Assembly: GCA_036365145.1 (NCBI GenBank)
Contig: JAEOAD010000055.1
Coordinates: 62,001 to 126,000, forward strand
Direction: 5' to 3'
Source of the DNA: Orientallactaga sibirica
Lineage: Eukaryota; Chordata; Mammalia; Rodentia; Dipodidae
DNA length: 64,000 nucleotides
Position 1 is the stretch's first letter. Every line of letters starts with the position of its first letter. Both the position numbers and the translations under genes were made by a program. Below, one piece after another: positions 32,301 to 45,345 of the stretch. The notes beneath the pieces are model-generated. The model did not search any database. It was not told the origin of the DNA and saw only the letters and a list, made by a program, of their open reading frames with translations.

Positions 32301-35300
32301 CTCCACACCCCCTCTCTTGCTGGGTACAGTCACAGAGTTGTTGCCTCATATCAAGGCTGTTTCCTGTTGTGTTCGGAAGCCTCAGCCACGGCTTGTTCCT
32401 TCAAGGATTTCCTGTTGTCAGGGCCCAGTCGGGCCCTGCCCAGCCTGGGCTCCACAGCCCAAATCCGAGGAGCCAGCCAGCAGGAACCCTGGGCTCCTCT
32501 GCCTCCCTGCCGATTCTGGACTGGGCTCATGGGACCTTCCATGGTCCCTCATCAATCTACCCAAATCCCTCAAATACCTGGGATTGTACTGGCCCCGTGG
32601 GATGGGCAGAGGAGGTGCCCAGTAGGCCTTGCCAACTGGAAGGGTGTCCAGGCCTGTTCTTCCCAGTGAGACACACCTGAAAGCCTGCAAGAAGCTGCCC
32701 ACACTGCCTGACCAACTCTGAACAAAAACCATCAGAGCTCAGTCTGAAGCTACTGGAAGCCGGACAAGGGGAAAGGAAGGAGATTGGATAACAAAGGGTC
32801 AGAGGGTCAGAGAGTTAGGAATGACATCCCAGAGGAAACTACCCCTGAGGAAGCCTCTGCAGGCTGGGAAATACGGAGGAAAGGCTTGGGGTGGGAAGAC
32901 CAAATAGGAGCAAAAAGTCTCGAAGGCCGGAACCTGGAGGAGACAGGGTTGATGGGGTGAAGACAGGAACAGGAGAGAGGAGGTCATGCTGTGGCATGTG
33001 GAGAAAACAACAGACTGTCTCTCCCCCAGCCTGCGAGGTTCAGTTTCTGGGCTGGAAACAGGGAACTCATCAGGGCGCGCCCCTCCTCCCTGACTTTGCT
33101 GGGGCCGGGGGGGGGGCTACAGATTGCCCCCCACAGCTGCTGCCAAGGCCCCTCACCTCCTGCCCATGGCCAGCCTGCAGGAAGGACATGAGGAGGCCAG
33201 CACACACGCTCCCCACACACGGCCGAGATAAATATTTCCCAGGAAACGGAACTTGTTCTCTCTGTGTTTACAGCCAAGGGCCAGGCAGGACAGTGGGGGG
33301 AGGGGACCCAACCCTTGTCCCTGGCCCCAACATCTATCCCAGACCTGCTATGCACCTCTAAACAAGTCCCTGCCTCTCTCTGAGCTCCCTTCAGACTCCC
33401 ATTTCTGATGGCAGGACCTGCCTATAGTACTGTCTGCTTTCTATCAGTCAGTCAGGGTTGCAGACAGGTAGATAGGCAGATAAACACATAGGCTAGAGTG
33501 GCAGTGGAGACAGCCTCCCTAGACCCAGGTCCCCGCAGACCCCAGGCCTGTGAAGCCTGACAGGTGGGCAAAGACAGATGGCAGGGCCTCAGGGCCCCTA
33601 TGGATGCCAGATGCTATGGCCAACTTGTTGGCAGCAGCTCCCTTGTGGGCCCACAGGGCAGCATCGAAGGTCACTTGCTACAGATGTGCAGAATCCAGCA
33701 AAAAGCAGGGACAGCTGGAAACAAGGAACGCTTGCTCAACAACGTTAAACGGCCCCCCCAGTGGTCCTTCCTGCCTCACCCCCACGATCCCTACCTAAAA
33801 CCCGTGCTCCACTGACATGCAGAGCCACCTCTACTGCCCACCCTGCTTGCAGCAACAATACCACCTTATACAACCAGCTTCTATCTATTGCTACGCCAGC
33901 ACCCGGGGCCACACATTGACCACTGACCTGGCCCTGCCCTGGCCCCCAGACCACGCCTCTCTGCCTCCTGCAGAAAACCCTTTGGGCCTGACTTGCTTGT
34001 TCCCAATTCCAATCTTTGCTGTTCACTGGTTCTGCCGGGTGCTGAGCGCATGGACTCCTCGGACTGCCCAGTCAGTGATCTGGACCCTTTCCTTTCCTCA
34101 TCTTTCCAAGACCTCCTGGAAGTCTCCATAACTATCCCAATCTACCCTCTTCATGGTCAGGCTCACTCATTCACGAACACCCGCTGTGCACGAGGCCTAT
34201 GCCAGGCCTCAAGAGGACTGTAGAAGACTCAGGCGTTTACAATCACTTGAGAGAAGATCCACAATCCAATAACCACGTGACATAATAAATTACCCACCCG
34301 GGTGCTCAGGGAAATGGGGAACTATGAGTGCCCAGAGAGGAGAGGGGACTGTAGGAAGCGTGTGAGAGAACAGGGAAGAAGAGGTCATTGAAAGGGGCTG
34401 GAAGATCTGGTGTGTGATGTGCTTGGGAGTGAGAAAAGCTACGTAGCAAAAGCACTGGCTGTCTGGGGAGCAAGGAGGGGACTGGCAGTCAAGGGGAGCA
34501 GTGCCATGCCAAGGGGCGCGGACTATACTTAGCCCAAAGGCAGCCATTGAGGAGCTATGACTGTGCTGCGCATGTGAGAGCTTGGTGCGTGCCCTGAGCC
34601 CTCGTCCATGACTACCTCTTTCCCTAGGGCCCATCCCAGCACCTGCCCCAGCTGGGGTTTCCAGAACCCTGCCTGGTCCCTGTGCCCAGCACAGGAGGCA
34701 TCAAACTCAGTGTACTTAGTTCACCAACTTAAATTGTCCCCACCCAACTTCCTGAGGGTGCTGGTGCCTAGGATCCCAAGGGAGGATTTGGGGCTTTTCA
34801 TCCAGGGAGCCATCCTAGGAGAGCATGCTGAACCAGTGCCTGTTGGGTGGAGGAGGGTGCTGGTAGCACAGCTTCCCCGACTGCCACCCAGCCAGTGCGA
34901 AAGAATGTGCCATGCCCGCAGAAATCTTGGCCCATCCCTGCCACACACTCTGTCTCGAGGGAACAGCTTAGTCCTGGCTCCAAGGACCACAAGCTGCAGG
35001 AGGCAGACCTGTGTAGGCCAGGCCTGAGCCAGGTCCCCGTCTATGCTCTGCAACGTCTCCCAGCAGCTCCGGGTGACAATGCCAATAATTCTGTCCAGTA
35101 ACAATGGGGGAATCTTAACTGTGCTGGACAGGGGAGGAGGCTGGTTCGGGATGACCAAGTGACAGGTCCAAAGTCACATGCTAAGAAGTGGCAGACCCAT
35201 CCACACCCAGAGCAGGCCCTCCTAGGAGGCCACACTGATACTAAGCATCCTTATGATGGGTGTGGGGTTGGGGGCAGGACAGAGCTGAACTGCTCCTGGC

Positions 35301-35939
35301 CTGAGATCCTTAGTCAAAGGCAAATTGCAGCAGGAGCCAAAGAAAGAAACGACAGGGACAGGAACAAACTGGCTGGATCCAGGCAGGCCTTGTAGAGAGG
35401 ACAAGGCTAGCAGAGTGGGGAAGGAACAGAACTTGAACTTTCAGAAAGCAAGGCCAAAGATGGAAGCCAAGCATCTTTACACAGAGACACAAAGAGCCTG
35501 GAGCTGGGCTCCTTTGGTGCCCACAACCCAGGAGAGTCTCAGCTTCTCCGAATCCCCTCCCTTCATGGTTTCCTGGGTGGGTAACAAATGCAGTCTTTCC
35601 TGGCGGGTGGTCGGGACTGCAGAGACACTGCTGGCTCCCAGGAACACCATCTGTCCTGGCTGGGGTGCAGGGGAGCTCCCACCCATGAGGAATGCCATGG
35701 CAATAAATAAATTAATAATGACTCTCTAGGCCCTACCCACCACACAACCTGTTCCCCGCGCGCCACCCCCCCCACACACACACCCGTTGGCCAGTTCCCA
35801 GCATCAGGAACCCATTTCCATGGTGAGGGATGTTCTCCACTCTGGCCGGATGCCTCCACAAGGAACGCATGCCCATCTCCCTTTCCAGGCCTTATGTGAG
35901 GGTCTCCTTCCCATCTTAGGGCAAGGGGAGAGAGACACC

Positions 35940-36055
35940 TGGATGACTCCTAGTGCCAGCTCTGGGCCTCAGTTTCCCCAAATGGAAAAGCAGAATCACT
36001 GCATCCATAGGTTGTGCTTAGAATTAAACAAGGGAGTGTGCCCAAAATGTCTGGC
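35940..36055 (+). repeat. MIR-like relic
   Basis: 'CTGGGCCTCAGTTTCCCC AA ... AGAATTAAACAAGGGAGTGT ... GTCTGGCATTGAGGAG' tracks the MIR right arm. Confidence 0.55.
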
Positions 36056-36123
36056 ATTGAGGAGTCTGACACAGGCAGCAGCTTGCTCCTCTTGGCCCAC
36101 CTGGACACAGGGTCAGGTGCAGA

Positions 36124-36125
<2 letters not shown>

Positions 36126-36167
<42 letters not shown>
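36126..36167 (+). repeat. (AC)n microsatellite
   Basis: 21 AC units, immediately downstream of the MIR-like relic. Confidence 0.98.
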
Positions 36168-36170
<3 letters not shown>

Positions 36171-36978
36171 TGTACCAGTCTTCAATACCCCCACCTCATT
36201 CCATTTTTGTTCCTCAATGAACATGGAAGATTCTTTCAAGTCACCCTAAAGGCACAGTGGGAGCTGGGGTGGCACACACCCCTCCCCCTTCAGCGGATCT
36301 CAGGAACGAGAAAGGCACATTCCTTAGGATCGAGGAGAACAGAGGATGAATCAGACATCCACACAGAGAAAACATCATGCTTGTAGCACACATCGTGGGC
36401 AAAAGACAGCGGAATGCCCCAGCTTCCGACGGCTAGGCAGGAGAGCTCAGAGGAGGTAGGTAGCATGAGCCATCTGGGACCAGAGGTTATGGAGGGTTGG
36501 GAGAGGCCATTCCAGAGGATGGAGGCTAGAGTAGAGCCCAGAAGGGCCTGGGTAGCTGACTGCAGGGGTTTGGAGAGGCAGGAGTACATGGAGGGGACAG
36601 TGGCACCTTCAGAGGAGGCAGAGGGGTAGGAGCATGGAGGATTTGTTCGCCGAGTAACAAGTCAGGCTTTGCTGTTAGAAAGTTCCTTCGTGATTGCCTT
36701 AGTGAGTGTCGTGGGAAGCTGTCCAGTGTAAGAGTGGAGCTGGGAGAGGAACTCAGGAAGTACTCGGGGCAAGGAATCTACTGAAGATGTGGGTGAGGAT
36801 GAAGAGGACCACAGAGAAGCCTGATAGGGAAGCCCAGGCTGGCTACAGAGGGAGGAGAGGTGGTCTTGGTGTGGGCTGCCCCTAGGCTGGAGGGGGTGGG
36901 GCTACGAAGCAGCTCCAGCCTCCAGTCCTGTGCCCCACCCCCCAAGCCCACCCATGCCTCCCTCCACTGAGCTCTCAC

Positions 36979-37044
36979 CTCCAGTCGGTCGTCTCTACTC
37001 CCTGGGGGCTCTGGCTCCTGTGCAAGGGGGTCCTGGCTGGCTGC
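36979..37044 (-). pseudogene. PDE2A: PDE2A1-type alternative first exon, start codon apparently lost
   Basis: Read on the minus strand this gives 22 codons starting AASQDPLAQEPEPPGSRDD and ending RLE, followed by a good donor (GAG/GTGAGAG at 36978 downwards) in phase 0. It matches, by memory, the N-terminus of soluble PDE2A1 (bovine type) at about 14 of 22 positions, in the right place: between the PDE2A2 exon and the DALLSLG exon, same strand, correct phase. In PDE2A1 five residues with the initiator Met precede the AAS; here they read GLLVS, with GGC where ATG is expected (37057-37059). The frame stays open upstream to an ATG at 37293, but that extension is a poor candidate N-terminus. A pyrimidine-rich tract ending CTGCAG just before the block could act as an acceptor (exon from 37040). 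I call it a decayed or repurposed first exon. Confidence 0.68.
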
Positions 37045-37389
37045 AGAGACAAGAAGGCCAGGGGCTGAGGCTTGCCAGGCCTTCTCCCCTTTTCCCCAGC
37101 TCACCCTCCCAGCACCCCCCCAAGCAAGCCCACAGGTAGCCTCCTCCTCCTCTTTCTCCTTTGGGCAGCCCAGCCTGTTTGCACCCAGTCCCCCTCCCCC
37201 CACACACACACATATACACACACTCCCTTCTTGCTTTCCTAGGAAGCTCCATTTCTGCTTTATTCTATTTCTGTCCATTCTGAAGACAGCCATATTTTTC
37301 CTTTCTGCCTAGTGCTCCCGGGGAGAGGAAACGATCATAGCTCTACCTATCCTGAGGCCCCTCCAACTCCTTGCTTCTCTCGTAAGGAA

Positions 37390-37470
37390 CTCCCCTGGCC
37401 CTCTCTCAGCCTCAGTTTCCCTATCAGTAAAATAGGATCAAAGCTATCCACCTCAAGTAGTCACTGACCC
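37390..37470 (+). repeat. MIR-like relic
   Basis: 'CAGCCTCAGTTTCCCTATCAG TAAAATAGGATCAAAG' is the MIR right arm. Confidence 0.55.
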
Positions 37471-40104
37471 AGCCACAGTGGCCTGGGCCTTGGAACTCCC
37501 AGTCTAGAGATGCTGCAAATCCCAAGAGAATGTGGTCTCCTGTGTGAGCCACCAGCTTGATCCTGGCACCAAGTCTTCTTGGCTCCAATCAGGACCCCCC
37601 CCCCACACACACACCCAAGCCATGGCCCTCAGAACCACTTCCACAGCTCCAGGAATGCTGGCAACAAGATGCTGCCACGGGCATGCCAGACACTCCCGGG
37701 AGCCGCTCACTGGTTCTCACAGTCCTGTTACCCAGGCAGCTTCCAAGACTCCAGCTTCTCTGACAGCCACTACCCAAGGCCAGCTGTGGGCTCCTGTCCA
37801 CAACCCCCCCCCCCCAGCCAGCAACCACCAGCAAGCATGTCCCGGCATCGGACAGGCGGTGGGATATTCTGAGCCTGGCTTCATTCCCATCAGCTGCTGG
37901 CCGCCATGCCAGCCTGGCGCGGGAGCAGGGCCTGATTTGATTTGGCAGCTACAGAACAGCGTGGTGGGGACAGGGTGGGAGGAGGAGGGGACAAGACACC
38001 CATCCCCACAAGGAAATAAACAGCCTACTCAGCGAGCTGCTGGGAAGGCACAGGTTGGCATGGGGAAAGGTTTCTGAGTTTCCTGCCTGATTGCCCCCTC
38101 CCTTTACCCACCAAGGCACTGGGCACCTGCCCACGGCTGTGGGAAAATCTGGCTTTCCTGGGGTGGGGGCGGTAACAGTAGCTGCACCTGGTGTGTGGAG
38201 AGGTTTTGTCAAGGTGTCTGGTTGTCTGACATGTCCCTATGTCCTGCTAGTTTTCCTGCTGTGCTTCACATGCAATGGACCTGAGCATCACCCATGGTGA
38301 CTGCGTGGAGGGCGATGAGATAGGAGTGGGCACCTCCCTGGTTCACTGTGGCTGGACTTCTACCAGGGGACTGACTGCAGCCCAGTGTGTGACGAGGTCA
38401 CCCGTGTGCTTGGCTGCTGTAGGGATCGGTATGCATTGGCTCTGACCCATTCCTTCCCGCTGTACAATGACCCCACTAACCCGGCTGTGTCCTGTGGAGG
38501 AAATGACGTGGAGAAGATAAGTGCCTGACCCCAGGGCTATCCCTTTTGTCCACAAATCGCTTGCCTCATCATCTCCCTGGTCTGCCCGGACACCCTCCCC
38601 TCTCAGGAAGGCAAAGCTAGTATTACAATGGGCTTCCATCACCCTTGGGAGATTCCTGGAGAGACCTGCCCTTGCTCAAGCTCCGCTTCCCTCCCCACCT
38701 CCCTGCTAGCTTCCACCTGACCCCAGGTGGGGGGAAGTAGATTAGGAGAGTCACCTGGACATTCAGTGCTTCTTCCAGCAATAGTGCTTAGGACTCTCCT
38801 ACTTGCCCAACACATTCTGGGTCACATAGGCCCCCAGATGTCCTGAGAACCTGTAGCTGTGTCGCCGGTGCCACGTGGAACCGACTTGTGGGCGTCTAGT
38901 CAAAGAACTGCTATAATGATACCAGCACTCCTGGTTCTCTAACCTCTGCTCCAGGGGTCAGACTGGACCCTCGTCCTTAAGGGCTCCAGGCCGGAGCTGT
39001 GCCCCAGACACCAAACAGGGTGAGGTCTGCTTTGGGGAAGATGTAAAGTCTCATCTGTCACCACCTCCCCATTGTTCCACTGTCCTCTGGGGACCTGAGG
39101 GATCGCCCCACCCAGCCAGAGGAAGCTGAGGTCCCCCTGTTCCTGGACACATTGAGGGAGGGGTCACAGAACTGAGGGGAGACTCAAAGAACAGAGAGGC
39201 TCACAGAGCTTAGCTGTCACCAAGAAGTGGGGGGGGGAGCTGGTCTCCAGGACTCAGAAAGGCTTCCTGGGGGAGGTGCGCAGGCCTCACTAGCAACCAG
39301 AGTGGTCAGCTTCTCACCTAGATGGGGCTCCTCTGCATTCCTGATGGCCTTGGGCCTGTGTGCATGGCTTCACGTCCCAGGCACAGAGCCCTTAGCTCCA
39401 CTGAGTCCCAAGGGCAAAGTCTTCCCAAGATAGGGGTCAGCCAGGCAGCAGGGACAATGGAGAGAGGACAGGAGTCTGGATGGAGAGGACACCAGCTTGG
39501 GGCTGTCAGGACAGGCTAGGGAAAGAAGCACAACTGTGTGCTACAAGGTGCCCGTGTGCTCTGTACTGGCATTGGGTCCACTCCTCAAACTCTGGACCCT
39601 TAAGGCCAAGGGCAGTGCATGTGGCCCTGTGACCCAGGGGAGAGGGAGCATAACACTGTGCTCTGCCATGGGCCCCTGTGCAATTTTGGGGCAGGACCTT
39701 CCCCTCTCTGAGCCAGTGTGGTCATGTGAAGAAAAGGGCGGGACTTGGTCTCTAGGGTCCTTTCCAAGGTGTCTTTCGAGACAAGTCACACCAACAGAAC
39801 CAGACATGGAGACATGCAAAGACTCCAGGAGAGGCCAGGGCAGGCAGAGACGAGAGGGAGGGTGGGGACAGCTGGAGGAAAAGGGGGTCAGAGTGGAGAG
39901 AGGACAGCCCTGCTGGGGAGCCTCAAAAAAGCGCCCCCCCCCCCGCCCAGGGCGAGGCGGTTGGGGAGGGTTCCCTGCCAGAGACTCTGTTCTTGGGGGC
40001 AGGGACCAGACAGGAAGTAGCACACAGTGGAGCCTTGTGGATCACGGGAGCAGCTGTCCCTACCCACCTGCTTTCCTGACTTGTGGGAAAGACAAAGCCA
40101 GAGT

Positions 40105-40161
40105 GGTGACAGATAGGGACTCTGCCCTTCCAAAGGGGTGACAGATAGGGATTCTGCCCTT
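40105..40161 (+). repeat. 32-bp tandem duplication
   Basis: GGTGACAGATAGGGACTCTG CCCTT at 40105-40129 recurs at 40137-40161 with one mismatch. Confidence 0.9.
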
Positions 40162-41364
40162 GACCTGGGGGACCTACCTCCACTTCTGCTCTGCAGGTGA
40201 AGGGGAAGGATGGGGGGCAGTGGGGTACACCCAGGGAGCTCTATCTCAGTTCCTGCTGGGCAGTGTGACCTGGGCTGGCTTTGACTTGAGAGCTCGCCAG
40301 GCTGGGAAGCCTTGGATGTGCACAGCTGGGTGAGCTTTTCCAGGGCCACCCGGGACAGGCTCTAGAAGGTCAAGATCCTTCCCTTGAGCCGGGTCCCCTC
40401 CCCAACTCTGGCCTGAGTTCTGAGGCACAGGAAGGACCCAAAAGGCAGTGAACTAATAAACAAGTGGCTTGACCTCATGCCAGGCTGTGCTGTGGGCCTG
40501 GGACCCCTTGATCTTCGGGACTAGAACAGTGGTCAGAGCAGGTGTTTGGTGGACCCTCCCACTGCCCTGGCCTCTGTGCCTGACTGAGGCGTGGATCCCA
40601 GTCCCTCACAGGCAGAGTGGTTCCTGCGTCTCCACCCCCATGTTGGTGTCCAGGAAGCTCTCATGTCCTGTTTTCCCCTCAGGCTGCTGTGGGGAAGGAG
40701 GTGAGCCTGCCCCTCCTTCCTCTACCATCTTCAACTCTGTGCACAGACCTTGGGGCCTGGGAGGAAAGGTGCTCTTCTGCCATGGCCAGAGACAACTGGG
40801 GAATAGAAGTAGAGGGTGACAGGAATGACACCCCAATCCTGCAAGTTGAGGGAGTGGCAAGTCTCTCTTGGGCACAAGCGCCGTCTGCTTTGTGAAAAGA
40901 AAGCCTGTGTCTAAAAGGGTCTCCTCTAAGGCCAGAGTGCCTTCCTCCCCATCCCCTGTCTCCCTGACTGGGGTGGAAGGGTGCCCACTACCTCAAGCTA
41001 TCTGTCTCCATTGCTCCTTGTTATGTTTTTAATAACTGAACATTACATTAACAAGGCAGGTGGTTGCAGCTCTTCCCAGCAGCCCCATTTAGCATCATTG
41101 AATCATCAAATCATCAAATCCTAGAATCCTGGATGCACAGAATGTCTGCATCTCAGGATCCCAGTGTCTCAGCATCTTAAAGTCACAGAATGCCGGCATC
41201 ACACAACCACACAGCCACCCAGCCCTGGCTGAGAGCTGAGAGTCGGTGGTGGAAGGCTAACATCACCCCAGTGAGAGCCTCACCCTGACAATCCCAGACT
41301 TTCATATCACACACCCCTAGAGCTGGCACGCACACAGCACTCGAAGCAACTGGTCCCCAACTTC

Positions 41365-41470
41365 CTTGCTTTACAAGTGAGAAAATGCAGCTCAGAAAAA
41401 ATGGTCTTGTGCAAGATTACCAGAGAGCGAGGAGGCCAGCAATGTCTAACTCTGAGATTGCAAGACTGGC
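41365..41470 (-). repeat. MIR-like relic
   Basis: 'TTTACAAGTGAGAAAATGCAG CTCAGAAA ... CTTGTGCAAGATTACCAG' is the reverse MIR right arm. Confidence 0.5.
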
Positions 41471-42577
41471 CTTCCACAGGCCCAGTGTTTTGGGGAAGCA
41501 TGTAATTTTTAAGATAATGAAGTTCCGGTGTTTGTGCTCACCCATCACTCTTCTTTCAACTTGCTCATTTCCCTTTTCTCTCACTATGGTCCTTGCTAGG
41601 ACCCCTGGGCACCCTAAATAGACGAATCCATGGGTGAAGTGCACATGACTAACTCCCTCAGGGAGAGGGACTGGTAAAGCAACCTATCCCCCTTTCCCCA
41701 CCACCGAGCACCAGCTGGGAGGGAAGGGCAGGATCCCTAGAACAGAGGGGCTCTGGCCCTGATGGGCCCACATCAGAGACGGCTTCAAGGAAGCTGGATG
41801 GGATCTAAAGTCCAGGGAAGTAGCTGAGGCTTACAATTTGCATAAGGAGGATCATGTACATTTAGCATTTTCATAAATTTACATTGCTACTCGTTTTGGA
41901 ATGCACATTTTGGGATTTGAATTTTATTAAGGATTGCATTTTGCGGCTTGCTTTCATTTTTTTTTTTTTTTTTTTTTTTTTTAGTTCGGTACACACTCTG
42001 CCCAGGGCAGATCTCAAGTTCCCACCTATGGATGAGGACATAGCCGCAGCCCTGAGGAGGGTCCAGGTCACTGGTTAGTCTCAAAGCTAGTGACCTCCTG
42101 GCTTTCCAGAGACCTCTCCATCCACAGAGGGACACACAACACAGTCTTCCCTCCTGAGCGCTCAGAGGCTTCACAGTGCCCATCCAGACACCCAAAGTAG
42201 ATCACTCCTGTCCCTGCCCTCCCTCTCTGCAAGTGACCAGTGCCCTCCTCCACGCACACCAGTCAGTCCCCTCCCCTCTGGCCTTTCCCTGTCCAGGCCT
42301 CATAACCCCTGGCCTGGAACACTCCAGCCTAGACCTCAGTCTCCCCCCTATGACCTAGAGCGCTCCTTCGCACACAGAGACCTGATCATCTTATCCCTCC
42401 TTTTAATTCCTCCCCTCATGCTGCTTCCTGGAAAACAGCCAAAATCCTCCACACAGGATGTCAGTCCTGTGCAGTTTGGCTCCTGTCAGCCGCACCAGCC
42501 ACATCTCTTGATGCTTCACGCCATACACACATACACCCATCCCCACTGACTCAGCCACCTCAAGAATCCAGGATCCA

Positions 42578-42803
42578 GGGCTGGAGAGATGGCTCTTGCT
42601 TACAAAGCCTGCCAGCCTGGGTTGGACTGTCCAGTACCCACATAAAGCCAGATACACAAAGTGACACATGCATCTAGAATTTGTTGCCCCTGAAGCCAGG
42701 AAGCCCTGGTGCACCCATGCTCGCTCGCTCGCTCTCTGTTTGCCTCTTTCTGTCTCTCTATGTCTCAAATAAATAAATAAATAACTAAAAAGAAAATAAA
42801 TAA
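42578..42803 (+). mobile_element. tRNA-derived SINE, A/B-box region deleted
   Basis: GGGCTGGAGAGATGGCTCTTG jumps over the A box; CATAAAGCCAGATACACA body; (CTCG)n and CT tract; (TAAA)n tail. Confidence 0.9.
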
Positions 42804-42813
42804 GAGTCCAAAA

Positions 42814-42970
42814 GCCAGGTATGGTGGCACACGCCTTTAATCCCAGCACTCGGGAGGCAGAGGTAGGAGGATCACTGTGAGTTCAAGGCCACCCTGAGAC
42901 TACATAGTGAATTCCAGGTCAGCCTGGGCCAGAGTGAGACCCTACCTCGAAAAAAAAAAAAAAAAAAAAG
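42814..42970 (+). mobile_element. B1 SINE
   Basis: GCCAGGTATGGTGGCACACG to GAGACCCTACCTCG plus A21; close to the family consensus, so fairly young. Confidence 0.95.
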
Positions 42971-43354
42971 AGTTTCACACACAGAACCATGGGACCAGCA
43001 AGTGCAGGCCTCCCTATGTCTGCCACCAACAAGGGATTGATTACAGTCCCCCCCACCCCCTCTGCTCTCCAGGTGTCCCCAGCACTCAGATTTGTCTCCT
43101 CCAGTTGGCCCTTCCAACTTGGCCCTCCCCTTCCAGAATGAATGAAGGGACCCCACCCCTGGCTCCCTGGCCATCTTCCCTGGCCACACACTCTACCAGC
43201 ATTAGCCTCTATCCCTGTCCCACTTAGCCCTGGCATCTGATCTGAGCCAACTGCCACAGGCCAGGTGACAGACACAGTGTTGCTCAGACTTGGGGGAACA
43301 TATAGACAACTTTCAAGGCCTATTTCTTTTTTTAAAAACATGTTTAAATATGTT

Positions 43355-43549
43355 GTTTATTTCTTTATTTAAGAGAGAAAGAGGCAGATAGAGAGAATGG
43401 GCGCACCAGGGCCTCCAGCCACTGCAAATGAACTCCAGATACAAGCACCACTTTGTGCATCTGGCTTACGTGGGTCCTGGGGAATCAAATCTGGGTCCTT
43501 AGGCTTTGCAGGCAAGTGCCTTAACTGATAAGTCAGCTCTCTCCAACCC
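43355..43549 (-). mobile_element. tRNA-derived SINE
   Basis: Minus copy, TTTATTTCTTTATTTAAGAG to AAGTCAGCTCTCTCCAACCC. Confidence 0.93.
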
Positions 43550-44353
43550 GAGGCCTATTTCTTGTTCATTTCACCTACTCTTCCCATGGACACAACTTCT
43601 ACTTACAAAGGCCTAGCAGCCTACAGGGTGTGGCTAGGACAGGCAGGGAAGGGGGGGGCACTCAGAAGAGATGAGAACCGCAGGGCTGGGCTGGAGAAGG
43701 GAACAGGCTACAGAAATCTCTCAAGCCATGCCTAGGGAACCAGAGAAGGCCGTGAGAGTGAAGGAAATTCAGCGTTCTCTGAGCCCATAGGACAGCTAGC
43801 CACTGGAGAGACTGGCCATGCACATGGGTCAGGCTGAAGGAGAGACCACTTCTGGCTTGTGTGGGGCAAGGAAGGAGGTCGAGATGAGTCAGGTTGAAGA
43901 AAGTGGGGAGCGGCAGGGATGTGGAAACGAACGCTGTCTCTGTTTTTTCCATCTCTGAGAAGTCAAAGTCAGGGAGGTGGATGGGCAAGAGTAGCAGAGT
44001 TGTAGGAGGAACAGGGACAGTGTCGGTGATGCCCACACTGTGGCCAGGGTGGACATGGCTGACTGGGGCTGGCAGGGAGTAGTGCCCCAGCTGTGGCTGG
44101 GAAGCATTTCCTGTCTCCTTGCCAGGGGGATCATTAATAATCATTTATCCGCCACAGGCAGCATGGAGGCCAGCCAGGGAGCAGCATGGTGCTGGGGCCA
44201 GGGCCCAGTCGGATGGCCAGGAGGGCTGGTTAGTGCTACCAGCCTTGTCACATGCTATGAGCCCTGGACCAGTCATCTGATCCTCTTCATCTCAGAATGC
44301 TGGTAAGAGGAGGATGTGGTGAAGATGCTGGTTTTCATGAGGATGCTGTTTTT

Positions 44354-44568
44354 TAAAAAATATTTTATTTTTATTTATTTGAGAGAGAGAGAAGGGAGAA
44401 AGAAAGAGAATGAGAGAATGGGCATGCCAGGGCCTCCAGTCTCTGCTAACGAACTCCAGATGCATGCGCCACTTTGTGCATCTGGCTTACATGGGTCCTG
44501 GGTAAACGAATTGTGGTCTTTTGGCTTCGCAGGCAAGTGCCTTAACCACTAAGCCATCTCTCCAGCCC
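44354..44568 (-). mobile_element. tRNA-derived SINE
   Basis: Minus copy, flanked by GAGGATGCT(G/A)TTTT on both sides (about 44339 and 44569), a target duplication. Confidence 0.94.
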
Positions 44569-44913
44569 GAGGATGCTATTTTAAGATCCTTTCCTGCTCA
44601 GGACCTCAGTTTCTCTGCTGACAGCTGGGCTGCCAACACTCCAGAGCAGTTGTAGACATCCAATATCAACTAGGAGCCAAGCTCAGCTCAGGACCAGGGA
44701 GTCAGAACCCAGTGGGACGCACACAGGGGACCAGAATGGGTGCAGTTTAGGCTAGGAGAAACATTTGAAGGAGGGACCAACTGCCCTGGGCCAGGGAGGT
44801 AGGGGCTATTGTACACAGAAGGTGAAAATGACATGAAAGAACCCCAGCATATAAAACTATGCTTATCTGACATAGAGCAAGGGTTCCCTCAAAACATGTA
44901 GACAGGGTATACA

Positions 44914-45088
44914 GGGCTGGAGAGATGGCTTAGTGGTTAAGGCGCTTGCCAGCAAAACCTAAGGACCCAGGCTTTATTCCCCAGAACCCACGTAAGCCAG
45001 ACGCACATAGTGGTGCATGCGTCTGGAGTTCGTTTGCAGTGGGTAGAAGTCCTGGTGCACCCATTCTCTCCCTCTCTCTTTCTCTTAT
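44914..45088 (+). mobile_element. tRNA-derived SINE
   Basis: GGGCTGGAGAGATGGCTTAG to the CT tract; its tail has become the CATA microsatellite that follows. Confidence 0.93.
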
Positions 45089-45136
45089 ATATACATACAT
45101 ACATACATACATACATACATACATACATACATACAT
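45089..45136 (+). repeat. (CATA)n microsatellite
   Basis: 11 perfect ACAT units, grown from the SINE tail. Confidence 0.97.
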
Positions 45137-45186
45137 TTAAACAACATGTCGACAAATGTATGAGATGAACCTGGCAAATGAGATGG

Positions 45187-45345
45187 CTTTTTTTTTTTTT
45201 TTTGGTTTTTCAAGGTAGGGTCTCACTCTGGCCCAGGCTGACCTGGAATTCACTATGTAGTCTCAGGGTGGCCTCGAACTCATTGTGATCCTCCTACCTC
45301 TGCCTCCCGAGTGCTGGGATTAAAGGCGTGCGCCACCACGCCCGG
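45187..45345 (-). mobile_element. B1 SINE, near-consensus with target duplication
   Basis: Flanked by GAGATGGCTTTTT on both sides (from 45180 and from 45346). Ends CCACCACGCCCGG. One of the youngest-looking B1 copies here. Confidence 0.96.

Noticed and set aside
38250..38520. Cys/Gly-rich stretch looking like an exon
   Set aside because: Neither strand gives a known domain or a convincing acceptor-donor pair in phase.
39497..40141. 214-codon + strand frame
   Set aside because: Crosses a poly-C run and a 32-bp tandem duplication; no domain.
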